Origin: JBLUOA01 sp048060095
GTDB taxonomy: Bacteria > Pseudomonadota > Alphaproteobacteria > Rhodobacterales > Rhodobacteraceae
Length of the DNA: 64,000 bases
Assembly: GCF_048060095.1 (NCBI RefSeq)
Contig: NZ_JBLUOA010000006.1
Span: forward strand, 1-64,000
Direction: 5' to 3'
The position numbers were made by a program, and so were the translations under genes. Below the pieces are notes generated by a model. That model worked only from the letters and a program-made list of their open reading frames with translations. It was not told the DNA's origin and did not search any database. Of this stretch, positions 1 to 7,758 are shown piece by piece (position 1 is the stretch's first letter; each line of letters starts with the position of its first letter).

Positions 1-424
1 CGCCAATCCAGACATTCGCGCCGATGGTGACGGGGTGCGCGATTTCCAAACCCTCCGCCCGCTTTGCCGGATCGCGGTGATGGTCGGCGCAGTAAATCTG
101 CACATTCGGGCCGAGCATTGTTGCCGCCCCAATCGTCACCAGCGCGGTATCGAGGATTGTGCAACCTGCGTTCAAGTAAACGTAATCGCCCACCGAGATG
201 TTGAAACCGTAGGGGCAATGAAACGGGGCCTCAATCATCGCGCCTTGCCCGACCTTCGCGAACAGCGTCCGCAATGGCGCGGCAATCTCGCCGCGGTCGT
301 CGGGGTGCATCGTGTTGTGGGCATGAACTGCGGCGCGGGCGGTCACGCGCAGCGCCTCAAGCTCCGGGTCGAGGCAGGAATACCACGCCCCGGCTTTCAT
401 TTTTTCGCGTTCGCTCAGGCTCAT
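1..424 (-). CDS. maa: Maltose/sugar O-acetyltransferase (partial, N-terminal part)
   Basis: This reading frame runs off the left edge, so about 141 N-terminal residues are visible. It starts at the ATG at 424-422 (MSLSEREKMKAG). The N-terminus matches the maltose-acetyltransferase cap, including the AWYSCLDPEL segment, and is followed by left-handed beta-helix hexapeptide repeats (GNISVGDYVYLN-like turns, TIGAATMLGPNVQIY). The CADHHRDP segment carries the active-site histidine region of acetyl-CoA-dependent sugar acetyltransferases (Maa/LacA/NodL group). Such enzymes acetylate sugars such as maltose or glucose in the cytoplasm. The visible part is intact. Which sugar is used cannot be read from the sequence. 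Confidence 0.88.
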   Translation of the reverse strand, partial: MSLSEREKMKAGAWYSCLDPELEALRVTARAAVHAHNTMHPDDRGEIAAPLRTLFAKVGQGAMIEAPFHCPYGFNISVGDYVYLNAGCTILDTALVTIGAATMLGPNVQIYCADHHRDPAKRAEGLEIAHPVTIGANVWIG

Positions 425-466
425 CCCGCAACGCTAGGGGATCGGCGAGCAGCGCACAATCACCGC

Positions 467-808
467 CTACTTGTTGCTGTCGATCCAGCGCGACATCATC
501 TTGCGGTCGCGGAAGCATTCCGGCGGCACGGTCCGGCGTTTCAGCCGGGCGATGCGTTCGGCAAACGCCACCTGCTTTGACGACGGGTATTGCGCGAAGC
601 GGCTCGCCGTCATCTCCGCCCGGTGTTCGTCGATCCAGGCGGACAGCGCCTGACGATCCTGCTGCGCCTCCCACGGTAGGGTGATATGCGCCCGCGCAGC
701 GATCTGGCGGGCAAAGCGCAGTTGTTTTTCGGTCACCGGCAGCTGGTGATAGTCATTCGACGGCTGATCGCCGCCCATTTCGTGTTCTGTATCAAGGGTC
801 ATGTTCAT
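467..808 (-). CDS. Small two-repeat protein of unknown function, probably SOS-regulated
   Basis: A 113-residue protein starting at the ATG at 808. After an acidic head (MNMTLDTEHEMGGD) it holds two similar units of about 40 residues, at roughly 24-65 and 73-113. Each has the pattern S/T-x-KQ-x-x-FA-x-x-IA, then a proline, then R-x-x-S-x-WID. This resembles small helical repeats in uncharacterised alphaproteobacterial proteins; I do not recognise a function. It is basic and has no signal peptide or membrane segment, so it is probably cytoplasmic and possibly nucleic-acid binding (inference). A LexA-type box overlaps its likely -10 element at 842-847, which suggests induction on DNA damage. It lies 42 bases before the start of maa on the same strand. 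Confidence 0.8.
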   Translation of the reverse strand: MNMTLDTEHEMGGDQPSNDYHQLPVTEKQLRFARQIAARAHITLPWEAQQDRQALSAWIDEHRAEMTASRFAQYPSSKQVAFAERIARLKRRTVPPECFRDRKMMSRWIDSNK

Positions 809-837
809 CCCCCATTTCCTAAGGTCAGGTTAAACGA

Positions 838-852
838 GAACATTATAGGAAC
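838..852 (-). promoter_or_regulatory. Candidate LexA (SOS) box over a -10 element
   Basis: On the minus strand the sequence is GTTC-CTATAAT-GTTC, an exact GTTC-N7-GTTC direct repeat. This is the known LexA box form in alphaproteobacteria. The seven-base spacer contains TATAAT (847-842), a perfect -10 hexamer for the gene starting at 808. LexA bound here would block the promoter. The -35 region (about 865-870, TACATA) is weak. Confidence 0.6.
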
Positions 853-1012
853 ATACTACACTATTATGTAGGTGAGGCGCAATAAACTACAAGATAGGGT
901 ATGTAGCACGTTGGATTCCGGGCGGATTTCCGCGCTTTTCGGGGGTCAGAGGGCCGTTGCAAATCCCCAAGGCACGACCTAGGGATTGCTAAGACATTCA
1001 AGGCCCCGCGAC

Positions 1013-1927
1013 ATGCTGACGATCTTTTTGGCCATCGCCCCGGTCTTTGCCCTCATTCTGATGGGCTATGGGCTGCGGCGTGGTGGTATTCCGTCGATCG
1101 AGTTCTGGAACCTCAATGACCGGCTGGTCTATTGGGTCCTGATGCCGGCGCTGTTCTTTGCCAAGATATCTGCCGCGGACCTGAGCGGTGGTCTCGGCGG
1201 CTATGCTGTGCTGCTTTATGCCGGGTTCTTCGCGGCGATTCTGTGCGGCTGGCTTCTGGGGCGCGGAATGCAGGCACCGCAAGCGAGTTCGCTTTTGCAG
1301 GGAAGTGCGCGGTTCAATACCTTCGTCGGCCTTGCGATTGCAGAGGCTATTTTCGGCACGAAGGGGCTGCAAATCGCTGTACTTGGGTCGGCATTGCTGG
1401 TGCCTGTCGTGAACGTCACGGTCGTCACGCTGATGACGCGACAATTGGGCGGCGGTGGAAAATCAGTGCTGCTGGGGCTGGTCAGGAATCCCTTGATCCT
1501 TAGCATTTGTGCCGGCGCGCTGTTCAATTTTGCGGGGCTGGGCGACGTTCCGGTGCTGCATGAAATGGCCCGCATCCTTGGGAACGCAGCGCTGCCGATC
1601 ATGCTGCTTTGCGTCGGTGCAAACCTAAAGCTGCGGGGGCAAAGCGGGTCGCGCCGCGTCATCGGTTTTTCGATGATTGGCAAGTTTGTTGTCAATCCAG
1701 CAGTCGTGATCCTCGCCGCGCTGCTGTTTGGGCTTGATCCGCTGGTCAGTCAGATCGCGCTGATCTTCGCGGCCCTGCCGACAGGCGTGGCGAGCTACAC
1801 TCTGGCCCGCGAAATGCGCGGCGACGCACCCCTGATGGCGGCGATCATCACGACGCAAACGCTGCTAAGCTTTTTGACCCTACCCCTGACATTGCTGATC
1901 GCGCAGGCGATATTGACCGGAAACTGA
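1013..1927 (+). CDS. AEC-family (auxin efflux carrier-type) membrane transporter
   Basis: This hydrophobic protein of about 304 residues belongs to the AEC family (PF03547): two five-helix halves joined by a central loop, with small-residue-rich helices such as VFALILMGYGLRRGG at the N-terminus and FAALPTGVASYTLA near the C-terminus. AEC carriers in bacteria move organic anions such as malate or malonate across the inner membrane; the substrate here is unknown. I chose the ATG at 1013. An in-frame TTG at 986 would add nine polar residues with no better ribosome site. The next gene, a D-lyxose isomerase, follows after 28 bases on the same strand, so the two may be co-transcribed. Confidence 0.88.
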   Translation: MLTIFLAIAPVFALILMGYGLRRGGIPSIEFWNLNDRLVYWVLMPALFFAKISAADLSGGLGGYAVLLYAGFFAAILCGWLLGRGMQAPQASSLLQGSARFNTFVGLAIAEAIFGTKGLQIAVLGSALLVPVVNVTVVTLMTRQLGGGGKSVLLGLVRNPLILSICAGALFNFAGLGDVPVLHEMARILGNAALPIMLLCVGANLKLRGQSGSRRVIGFSMIGKFVVNPAVVILAALLFGLDPLVSQIALIFAALPTGVASYTLAREMRGDAPLMAAIITTQTLLSFLTLPLTLLIAQAILTGN

Positions 1928-1955
1928 TCCGGCTGGCGCGAGTGGAGAACGACGC

Positions 1956-2642
1956 ATGAAACGATCCAGAATTAACGACATCATGGCCGCAGCCGACGAT
2001 ATGATCCGCAGCTATGGTTTTGTCCTGCCCCCCTTCGCCGCGTGGTCGCCCGATGAGTTCAAGGCCCGCCGCGACGACGCGCGCGCGGTGATCGACGCCC
2101 GCTGTGGTTGGGATATCACCGACTACGGCGCGGGAAAGTTCGACGAGATGGGGCTTTTCCTGTTCACCCTGCGCAATGGGCGGCTGGCCGATCTACAGAG
2201 GGGCGGCGGGATGTGCTACGCCGAAAAGTTACTGATCTCGCGGCAGGATCAGCTTAGCCCGATGCACACCCATGTCATCAAGGCCGAAGACATCATCAAC
2301 CGCGGCGGCGCGACCCTTGCGATCGAACTGTTCGGGTCCGACGATCAAGGCAACTTTGCCGAGGATCGCAGCGGCACGGTCTGGTGCGACGGCATCCGGC
2401 GCGACTATGCCCCCGGCGAAAAACTGCGCGTTCAGCCGGGTGAGAGTGTAACGCTGATGCCCGGCGACTGGCACGCGTTTTGGGGCGAAGGCGGCGATGT
2501 TCTGATCGGTGAGGTGTCGACGGTGAATGACGACGAAACCGACAACGTCTTTCGCGAACCCATCGGTCGGTTCTCCGACGTTGAAGAAGACACTGCGCCG
2601 ACCCATTTGTTGGTGAGCGATTATCAGACGTGGTTAAGCTAA
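1956..2642 (+). CDS. D-lyxose isomerase (cupin ketol-isomerase)
   Basis: A 228-residue cupin protein that resembles D-lyxose ketol-isomerases, which interconvert D-lyxose and D-xylulose (and D-mannose and D-fructose) using a divalent metal. The metal ligands are visible: H104 and H106 in the MHTHVIK segment, E111, and H173 in the GDWHAFW segment. Length and order match the family (about 170-230 residues). It starts at ATG 1956, 28 bases after the AEC transporter gene, and its last 9 bases overlap the 3' end of the convergent deaminase gene. The pairing suggests uptake or efflux linked to a sugar or sugar acid. True substrate preference among lyxose and mannose cannot be decided from the sequence. 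Confidence 0.82.
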   Translation: MKRSRINDIMAAADDMIRSYGFVLPPFAAWSPDEFKARRDDARAVIDARCGWDITDYGAGKFDEMGLFLFTLRNGRLADLQRGGGMCYAEKLLISRQDQLSPMHTHVIKAEDIINRGGATLAIELFGSDDQGNFAEDRSGTVWCDGIRRDYAPGEKLRVQPGESVTLMPGDWHAFWGEGGDVLIGEVSTVNDDETDNVFREPIGRFSDVEEDTAPTHLLVSDYQTWLS

Positions 2643-3092
2643 CCCGTCCGTATCGACCGTTACCCCGGCCTCTTCCAGCATCACTGCCGACACCTGAAAA
2701 CTGTGGTCAAGCGCCCCGTCATGTTCGGGGATCGCCGGGCTAACGACTGTTTTTATTCCGCTTTGGATGATCGCCCGCGCGCAATCGGCGCAGGGGTAGC
2801 GGTTGATATAGATCGTGCAGCCATCCAGCGGCGTGCCGACGCGGGCGGCGTTGTAGATCGCATTGCGCTCGGCATGCTCGAACCAAAAGAACTTTTCGCC
2901 ACTCGCGCGATCAAACCGGGTGTTGTCGTCAGACGACACGCCGCGCGGCAGGCCGTTATAGCCCGTCGCGCGGATTTCATGATCGGGTCCGACAATGACC
3001 GCACCAACATGAAAATCAAGATCCTCTGACCATGCGGCCAGCGTGTCGGCGAGGGTCAGGAACCGCGTTTTCCATGTGGTTTGGTCAGCCAT
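2634..3092 (-). CDS. Deoxycytidylate (dCMP)-deaminase-family zinc enzyme
   Basis: A 152-residue cytidine-deaminase-fold protein. The zinc site is complete: H73-A-E75 with the catalytic glutamate, and P100-C101-A-D-C104. The RATGYNGLPRG segment and the FDRASGEKFFWFEHAERNA region match dCMP deaminases, which make dUMP for thymidylate synthesis. It begins 3 bases beyond the stop of the aldehyde dehydrogenase gene, so it may be the last gene of the long minus-strand operon or a separate housekeeping gene. A less likely alternative is a nucleoside or modified-base deaminase of the same fold. Confidence 0.83.
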   Translation of the reverse strand: MADQTTWKTRFLTLADTLAAWSEDLDFHVGAVIVGPDHEIRATGYNGLPRGVSSDDNTRFDRASGEKFFWFEHAERNAIYNAARVGTPLDGCTIYINRYPCADCARAIIQSGIKTVVSPAIPEHDGALDHSFQVSAVMLEEAGVTVDTDGLA

Positions 3093-3094
3093 CC

Positions 3095-4531
3095 TCAGCC
3101 CGCGAACACGTAGGAGGTTTTGACAGTGGTATAGAACTCCACCGCGTAGCGCCCTTGTTCACGCGCGCCGAAGGATGATCCTTTCCGCCCGCCGAACGGC
3201 ACGTGATAATCGACGCCCGCCGTCGGCAGGTTGACCATCACCATGCCCGCCTGCGCCCGGCGCTTGAATTCGCGCGCGAATTTTAGGCTGCTCGTGCAGA
3301 TTCCGGCGGACAGACCAAATTCGGTGTCATTGGCGACGGCGAGTGCTTCTTCAAAATCCGCGACCTTGATAACGGACCCGCAGGGGCCAAAGATTTCCTC
3401 GCGGTTGATCCGCATGGAATTGTCGGTGCCCACGAACAGCGCGGGCGCTTGGTAAAAGCCGGGCTTATCAAGCTCTAACCGTTCGCCGCCGATCACCTCT
3501 GCCGCTTCGGATTTCGCGATGTCGATATAGTCGAGGTTCGATTTCAACTGTTTTTCATCGACAACCGGGCCGATCTGCGTGCTGCTGTCAAGCGCATCGC
3601 CAACCTTCAGCGCCTTCATCTGTTTGGTAAGCTCCGCGACGAAATCATCGTGGATACCGGCCCCAACAATCAGGCGCGAGGATGCAGTGCAGCGCTGCCC
3701 GGTCGAAAAGAATGTGCCGTTCAGGCAGGCGGGAACCGCGACGGACAGATCCGCGTCGTCCAGCACGACCATCGGGTTCTTGCCGCCCATCTCAAGCTGC
3801 ACTTTCTTCTTCATCTTGCCGCAAACTTCGGCGATGTGATTGCCCGTCGCGACGGACCCGGTGAAGGAAATCGCGCCGATCTCGGGGTGGGTCACGATCG
3901 CCTCACCCACGGTTGATCCGCGGCCCATCACAAGGTTGAACACACCCGGCGGGCAGCCGTGTTCATGGAGCAATTCGGCGATCACATGGGCGCAACCGGG
4001 GGTCAGGTCGGCGGGTTTGATGATCACGCAATTGCCATAGGCGAGCGCCGGGGCGATTTTCCACGCCGGGATCGCGATGGGGAAGTTCCACGGCGTGATC
4101 AGGCCGACGATACCGACCGGTTCGCGCGTCACCTCGACATCGATGCCGGGCCGGACGGAGGGTTGCAGGTCACCGACCTGGCGCAACGCTTCGCCTGCGA
4201 AGAACTTGAAGACCTGACTTGCCCGCATGGTTTCGCCGACACCTTCGGCCAGGGTCTTGCCCTCTTCCCGCGCCAGCAATTTGCCGAATTCCTGGGCCCG
4301 CGCGGCCAGCGAATTGCCAACTGCATCCAGCAGGTCATAACGCGCCTGCGGCGTGCTGTTGGCCCAGTCGTCCGCTGCGGCCTTCGCGGCCTCAACCGCC
4401 ATGTCGACGGATTTCGCATCGCCATAGGAATAGGTGCCGATGACATCATTCGTGTCAGACGGGTTCACATTGTCCTTATAGTTTTCAAAGCTGACCCATT
4501 CACCGTTAATCAGGTTCTCGTGCTTGCTCAT
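3095..4531 (-). CDS. NAD(P)+-dependent aldehyde dehydrogenase (ketoglutaric-semialdehyde-type)
   Basis: A full-length aldehyde dehydrogenase of 478 residues. The catalytic cysteine is C281 (STGQRCTAS), the general base E247 (QLEMGGKNP), and the oxyanion asparagine sits in TPWNFP near residue 149. It looks closest to 2,5-dioxovalerate (alpha-ketoglutaric semialdehyde) and succinate-semialdehyde dehydrogenases, but the subgroup is not certain. It lies 27 bases downstream of a DHDPS-family lyase gene on the same strand. Lyase plus semialdehyde dehydrogenase is the usual ending of sugar-acid and hydroxyproline degradation, so it probably oxidises the aldehyde made by the upstream enzymes. Confidence 0.9.
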   Translation of the reverse strand: MSKHENLINGEWVSFENYKDNVNPSDTNDVIGTYSYGDAKSVDMAVEAAKAAADDWANSTPQARYDLLDAVGNSLAARAQEFGKLLAREEGKTLAEGVGETMRASQVFKFFAGEALRQVGDLQPSVRPGIDVEVTREPVGIVGLITPWNFPIAIPAWKIAPALAYGNCVIIKPADLTPGCAHVIAELLHEHGCPPGVFNLVMGRGSTVGEAIVTHPEIGAISFTGSVATGNHIAEVCGKMKKKVQLEMGGKNPMVVLDDADLSVAVPACLNGTFFSTGQRCTASSRLIVGAGIHDDFVAELTKQMKALKVGDALDSSTQIGPVVDEKQLKSNLDYIDIAKSEAAEVIGGERLELDKPGFYQAPALFVGTDNSMRINREEIFGPCGSVIKVADFEEALAVANDTEFGLSAGICTSSLKFAREFKRRAQAGMVMVNLPTAGVDYHVPFGGRKGSSFGAREQGRYAVEFYTTVKTSYVFAG

Positions 4532-4558
4532 CTGCTCTCTCTTTCCATTTTCTACGTT

Positions 4559-5443
4559 TCAGCCGACCGGAGCGGGCGACGGAACTTCGATTTCATCCAA
4601 TGCGGCTTTCTGCGCATCCGTTAGCGCCACGAAGGGCGGCAGGGTGTGTTCCCAAAGAGGGTTGTCCGTGCGGCGGCCGACCAGATACTTGACCGAAGCG
4701 ATCAGCGGTTGGCTGGCGATTGCAGCGCGGAGTGCGCCCGTGCGCTCCAACAGCGCCGCGTCGGGGGCGGTGCGCCCGGCCCAAAGCTCCGCACATAGCG
4801 GCGCGGTTTGGTTGACGGTGGCCGAGATACACCCCGCAAAGCCCGATGCCCCGGCCTCTGACAGCGAGGTTTCCGAGCTTGGGAAGACCGCAAAACCCGG
4901 CAATTTCGCCGTCAGTTCGCGGCAATAGTCCAGATCGCCAGAGGAATCCTTGATCCCGGTGAAGCGGTCAGGATACGCCTTTTGCAGCCGTTCGATCAGC
5001 GGCACCGGAATGGTGATCCCGGTCATTTGCGGGAAATTGTAGAAATAGATCGCGATCTTGCGCTGGCCGAGTGCGTGATGCAGCGCCTCATACCAGCGGA
5101 ACAACCCCTCATCGCTGGCGGGTTTGTAGTAATATGGCGGCAGCACCAACGCGACGCCATAGCCAAGGTCATCGGCGTGGCTGGTCAGGTCGACCGTTTC
5201 AGCGAGCGACGGTGTTCCAGTGCCGACCATCAGGCGGGTCGTGTCGACAGCCTCAGCCGCCCAGCCCATCACCTGCTTGCGGGCGGCGGTGTCGAAATTG
5301 TTCGCTTCCCCGGTCGAGCCGAGCACGTTCAGCCCGTCGCAGCCGTTATGAAGCGCCCACTGGCAATGTTCAACGAACAGCGCCTTTTGCGGCGTTCCTT
5401 CCGCGTCGACCGGCGTGGGGACGGCGGCAATGATACCTTCCAT
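4559..5443 (-). CDS. Dihydrodipicolinate synthase / N-acetylneuraminate lyase family aldolase
   Basis: A 294-residue class I (Schiff base) lyase of the DHDPS/NAL superfamily. Visible active-site parts are the GSTGE loop (42-46), the catalytic tyrosine Y135 in YFYNFP, and the Schiff-base lysine K165 in GIKDSSGD. It is unlikely to be the lysine-biosynthetic DapA because it sits inside a catabolic operon between a ferredoxin gene and an aldehyde dehydrogenase gene. Family members cleave or dehydrate 2-oxo acids: 5-keto-4-deoxyglucarate dehydratase, 2-keto-3-deoxygluconate aldolase and hydroxy-oxoglutarate aldolase. The C-terminal tail after residue 285 is proline-rich. The substrate is unknown. 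Confidence 0.88.
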   Translation of the reverse strand: MEGIIAAVPTPVDAEGTPQKALFVEHCQWALHNGCDGLNVLGSTGEANNFDTAARKQVMGWAAEAVDTTRLMVGTGTPSLAETVDLTSHADDLGYGVALVLPPYYYKPASDEGLFRWYEALHHALGQRKIAIYFYNFPQMTGITIPVPLIERLQKAYPDRFTGIKDSSGDLDYCRELTAKLPGFAVFPSSETSLSEAGASGFAGCISATVNQTAPLCAELWAGRTAPDAALLERTGALRAAIASQPLIASVKYLVGRRTDNPLWEHTLPPFVALTDAQKAALDEIEVPSPAPVG

Positions 5444-5454
5444 CGGAATGTCCT

Positions 5455-5802
5455 TTATTGATCCTGTGTTTCCGGTTCGCGGGTCTTGTAGGCCGCGACC
5501 TCGGGATGATCCTTGATCGGGTCCGCGCCCCTATACCAGCCGCCGGGTTCCTCGACCTCTCCGTCGGGGCCGTGGAACACCTCTGCGTTGATGCGCACGA
5601 AATCGGCGTCTTTCTCCTCGACCTCGTCATCGTAGCGGATCGCGTCGACCGGACAAATGCTTTCACACATGCCGCATTCGATACATTCGGTCGGGTGGAT
5701 GTAATACATCCGCTCGCCTTCATAGATGCAGTCGACGGGGCAGGACGTGGTGCAAATCCCGTCCTTCACGTCGATACATTCGCTTTTGATGATTAGCGCC
5801 AT
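5455..5802 (-). CDS. FdxA-type ferredoxin (two cluster-binding motifs)
   Basis: A 115-residue ferredoxin. Cysteines at 9, 17, 21 and 25 and at 40, 43, 46 and 50 give one irregular and one regular motif (C-x2-C-x2-C-x3-CP), the arrangement of seven-iron (3Fe-4S/4Fe-4S) ferredoxins. The acidic C-terminal half (EVEEKDAD and after) is typical of the FdxA group. It starts 9 bases after the enoyl-CoA hydratase stop. Sitting between metabolic enzyme genes, it probably passes electrons for an enzyme of the same operon, perhaps the FAD oxidoreductase encoded at 7759-9123 (inference). Confidence 0.92.
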   Translation of the reverse strand: MALIIKSECIDVKDGICTTSCPVDCIYEGERMYYIHPTECIECGMCESICPVDAIRYDDEVEEKDADFVRINAEVFHGPDGEVEEPGGWYRGADPIKDHPEVAAYKTREPETQDQ

Positions 5803-5811
5803 GCTGCCCCG

Positions 5812-6588
5812 CTATTTCCCGCGCCAAACGGGGGCGCGTTTTTCGCGGAATGCGGTGACGCCCTCGTCGGCGTCCTCAGAGTTCAGCGCAGCGATCAGTT
5901 CGGGGGATTCATACGCATATGCGTCGTGAACCGACATTTCGCTCGTATTGCGGACGACGGCCTTGATTGACTTCAGACTCAGCGGGGCGGCGGAGAGGAT
6001 ATCGGCCACCCAACGGTCGGTTTCAGCGTCAAGCTGATCGGCGGGCACGACCGAATTGACCAACCCATAGCGTGCCATGTCATCAGCCGAAGCCATGCGC
6101 CCCGTCATCATCATCCCAACCGCAATGTTGCGCGGGATCAGGCGGGGCAGCATCACCATGCCGCCGTCCAGCGGCATCCGTCCGACTTTCGCCTCGGGCA
6201 GACCAAAGCGCGCGGTATCGGCGGCGATGATGATGTCGCATCCCATTGCCATTTCCAGCCCGCCACCAAGCGCAAGGCCGTTCACCCGCGCGATAACGGG
6301 TTTGGTCAGCGTGCCCCGTAGTGCAATCCGGCGAAAGCCTGTGTCGCTGATGTCTTTCCAATATTCGACGCCGGACATGCCGCTGTCGTCTTTCAGATCG
6401 GCCCCGGCGGAGAACGCCCGATCCCCGCTGCCGGTCAGAACCACGCAGCGGATATCGGCGTTGCCCTCAACCTCGTCCCAGATTTCCGCAAGGCGGGTCT
6501 GGGTCGCGGTATCCATCGCGTTCATCCGGTCGGGCCGGTCGATGGTGACGCAGGCAACGTGATCTTCAACGGTGAAGAGAACGCTCAT
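5812..6588 (-). CDS. Enoyl-CoA hydratase/isomerase (crotonase) family protein
   Basis: A 258-residue crotonase-fold protein. The first oxyanion loop is in the AFSAGADLKDD segment (about 59-69), the second in NGLALGGGLEMAMG, and the acidic residue of LPEAKVG near residue 135 occupies the place of a catalytic glutamate. It would hydrate, isomerise or otherwise act on an acyl-CoA. The start overlaps the CaiB-type CoA-transferase stop by four bases (ATGA), so the two are translationally coupled. Together they suggest that the substrate is first made a CoA thioester by CoA transfer and then processed here. The exact reaction is unknown. Confidence 0.9.
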   Translation of the reverse strand: MSVLFTVEDHVACVTIDRPDRMNAMDTATQTRLAEIWDEVEGNADIRCVVLTGSGDRAFSAGADLKDDSGMSGVEYWKDISDTGFRRIALRGTLTKPVIARVNGLALGGGLEMAMGCDIIIAADTARFGLPEAKVGRMPLDGGMVMLPRLIPRNIAVGMMMTGRMASADDMARYGLVNSVVPADQLDAETDRWVADILSAAPLSLKSIKAVVRNTSEMSVHDAYAYESPELIAALNSEDADEGVTAFREKRAPVWRGK

Positions 6589-7751
6589 CCCGCGGCCCTT
6601 TCCTTTTCGCCCAGACCGAATTCCTTGATGACTTCTTCCGTATGCTCACCCAGACGCGGCGGCGCGTGGCGGACGGTCAGGGGCGCATCGCTAAGGTGAA
6701 CCGGAGAGCCGACAAGCCGCAAGCCACCCAGCACCGGATGATCGATATCGATCAGCATTTCGTTGATTTCGGTCTGCGGATCGGCCAGCGCCTCGCCCAG
6801 CGGACGGACGGGGGCACAGAGCAGGTCTTGCGCTTCCAGACGGTCCAGCCAATAGGCGGTCGTGTTGGTCGCAAACCGTTCGCGGAAGATGTTTTGCAGG
6901 AACGGCTTGTTCTTCCGCTGGCTCGACAGGTTCGGATAGTCCGTCGACAGATCGTCGATTTCCAAGGCTGTGCAGATGTCCTGCAACGGGTTCGCCTTGA
7001 ACGCGCCGACAACGACCAGCGCGCCATCGGTGGTGTCAAAGACGCCGGTCAGCGGCATCGCGGCCCAGTTCAGAACTTCGCGGTGCTTGTTCCACTGCGC
7101 GGCCTCCTGCATCTGCATCGCGATCATGGAGTCATACAGCGACACGCTGACCTTCTGCCCGACCCCGGATTTCCCCCGCGCCAACAACGCGGCCAGCACG
7201 CCCTGCACCAAGTGCATCCCGGCGGTGTAATCGCACAGTGTCGTCGGATAGATCGACTTCGGGATCGACGGGTCGGAGGTTTTCTCCATCACGCCGCTCA
7301 TCGCCTGGGCCAGCACGTCCTGCCCGCCCTTGTGGGCATATGGCCCTTTTTCACCGAACCCCGTGCCAGAGGCGCAGATGATCCCCGGATTGATTTTCTT
7401 CAGCTCATCATAGCCGAAACCCAACCGGTCCATTACGCCAGCGCGGAAGTTATCGACGACCACGTCAGCCTCGCGGACAAGGGCATAGACCATCTGCTTG
7501 CCTTCAGGGGATTTCGTGTCGATCTCAACCGACCGCTTGTTGCGGTTGAGAGAGGCGAAGACAGCGTTGTTCATCGCCTCTTCGCTGGTTTCGCCGTAGA
7601 AGCTGCGGGACAGGTCGCCCGCGCCGGGGCGTTCGATCTTGATGACGTCCGCACCAAAATCGGCCAGCATTTGGGTGGCACAGGGGCCAAGCATCACTTG
7701 GGTGAAGTCGATCACCCGGATGCCGTCGAGGGGGAGAGTATTTTGCATCAT
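6585..7751 (-). CDS. CaiB/BaiF family III CoA-transferase
   Basis: A 388-residue family III CoA-transferase. The N-terminal Rossmann part contains LGPCATQMLADFGADVIKIE, and the catalytic aspartate is D174 in the TTLCDYTAG segment. Members move CoA between acyl-CoA donors and carboxylic acids such as carnitine, formate, mesaconate or bile acids. It lies 7 bases after the FAD oxidoreductase gene and overlaps the enoyl-CoA hydratase start, so it is in the middle of the catabolic operon. Its likely role is activating the imported acid. Which acid cannot be told. Confidence 0.92.
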   Translation of the reverse strand: MMQNTLPLDGIRVIDFTQVMLGPCATQMLADFGADVIKIERPGAGDLSRSFYGETSEEAMNNAVFASLNRNKRSVEIDTKSPEGKQMVYALVREADVVVDNFRAGVMDRLGFGYDELKKINPGIICASGTGFGEKGPYAHKGGQDVLAQAMSGVMEKTSDPSIPKSIYPTTLCDYTAGMHLVQGVLAALLARGKSGVGQKVSVSLYDSMIAMQMQEAAQWNKHREVLNWAAMPLTGVFDTTDGALVVVGAFKANPLQDICTALEIDDLSTDYPNLSSQRKNKPFLQNIFRERFATNTTAYWLDRLEAQDLLCAPVRPLGEALADPQTEINEMLIDIDHPVLGGLRLVGSPVHLSDAPLTVRHAPPRLGEHTEEVIKEFGLGEKERAAG

Positions 7752-7758
7752 GGCCTCC

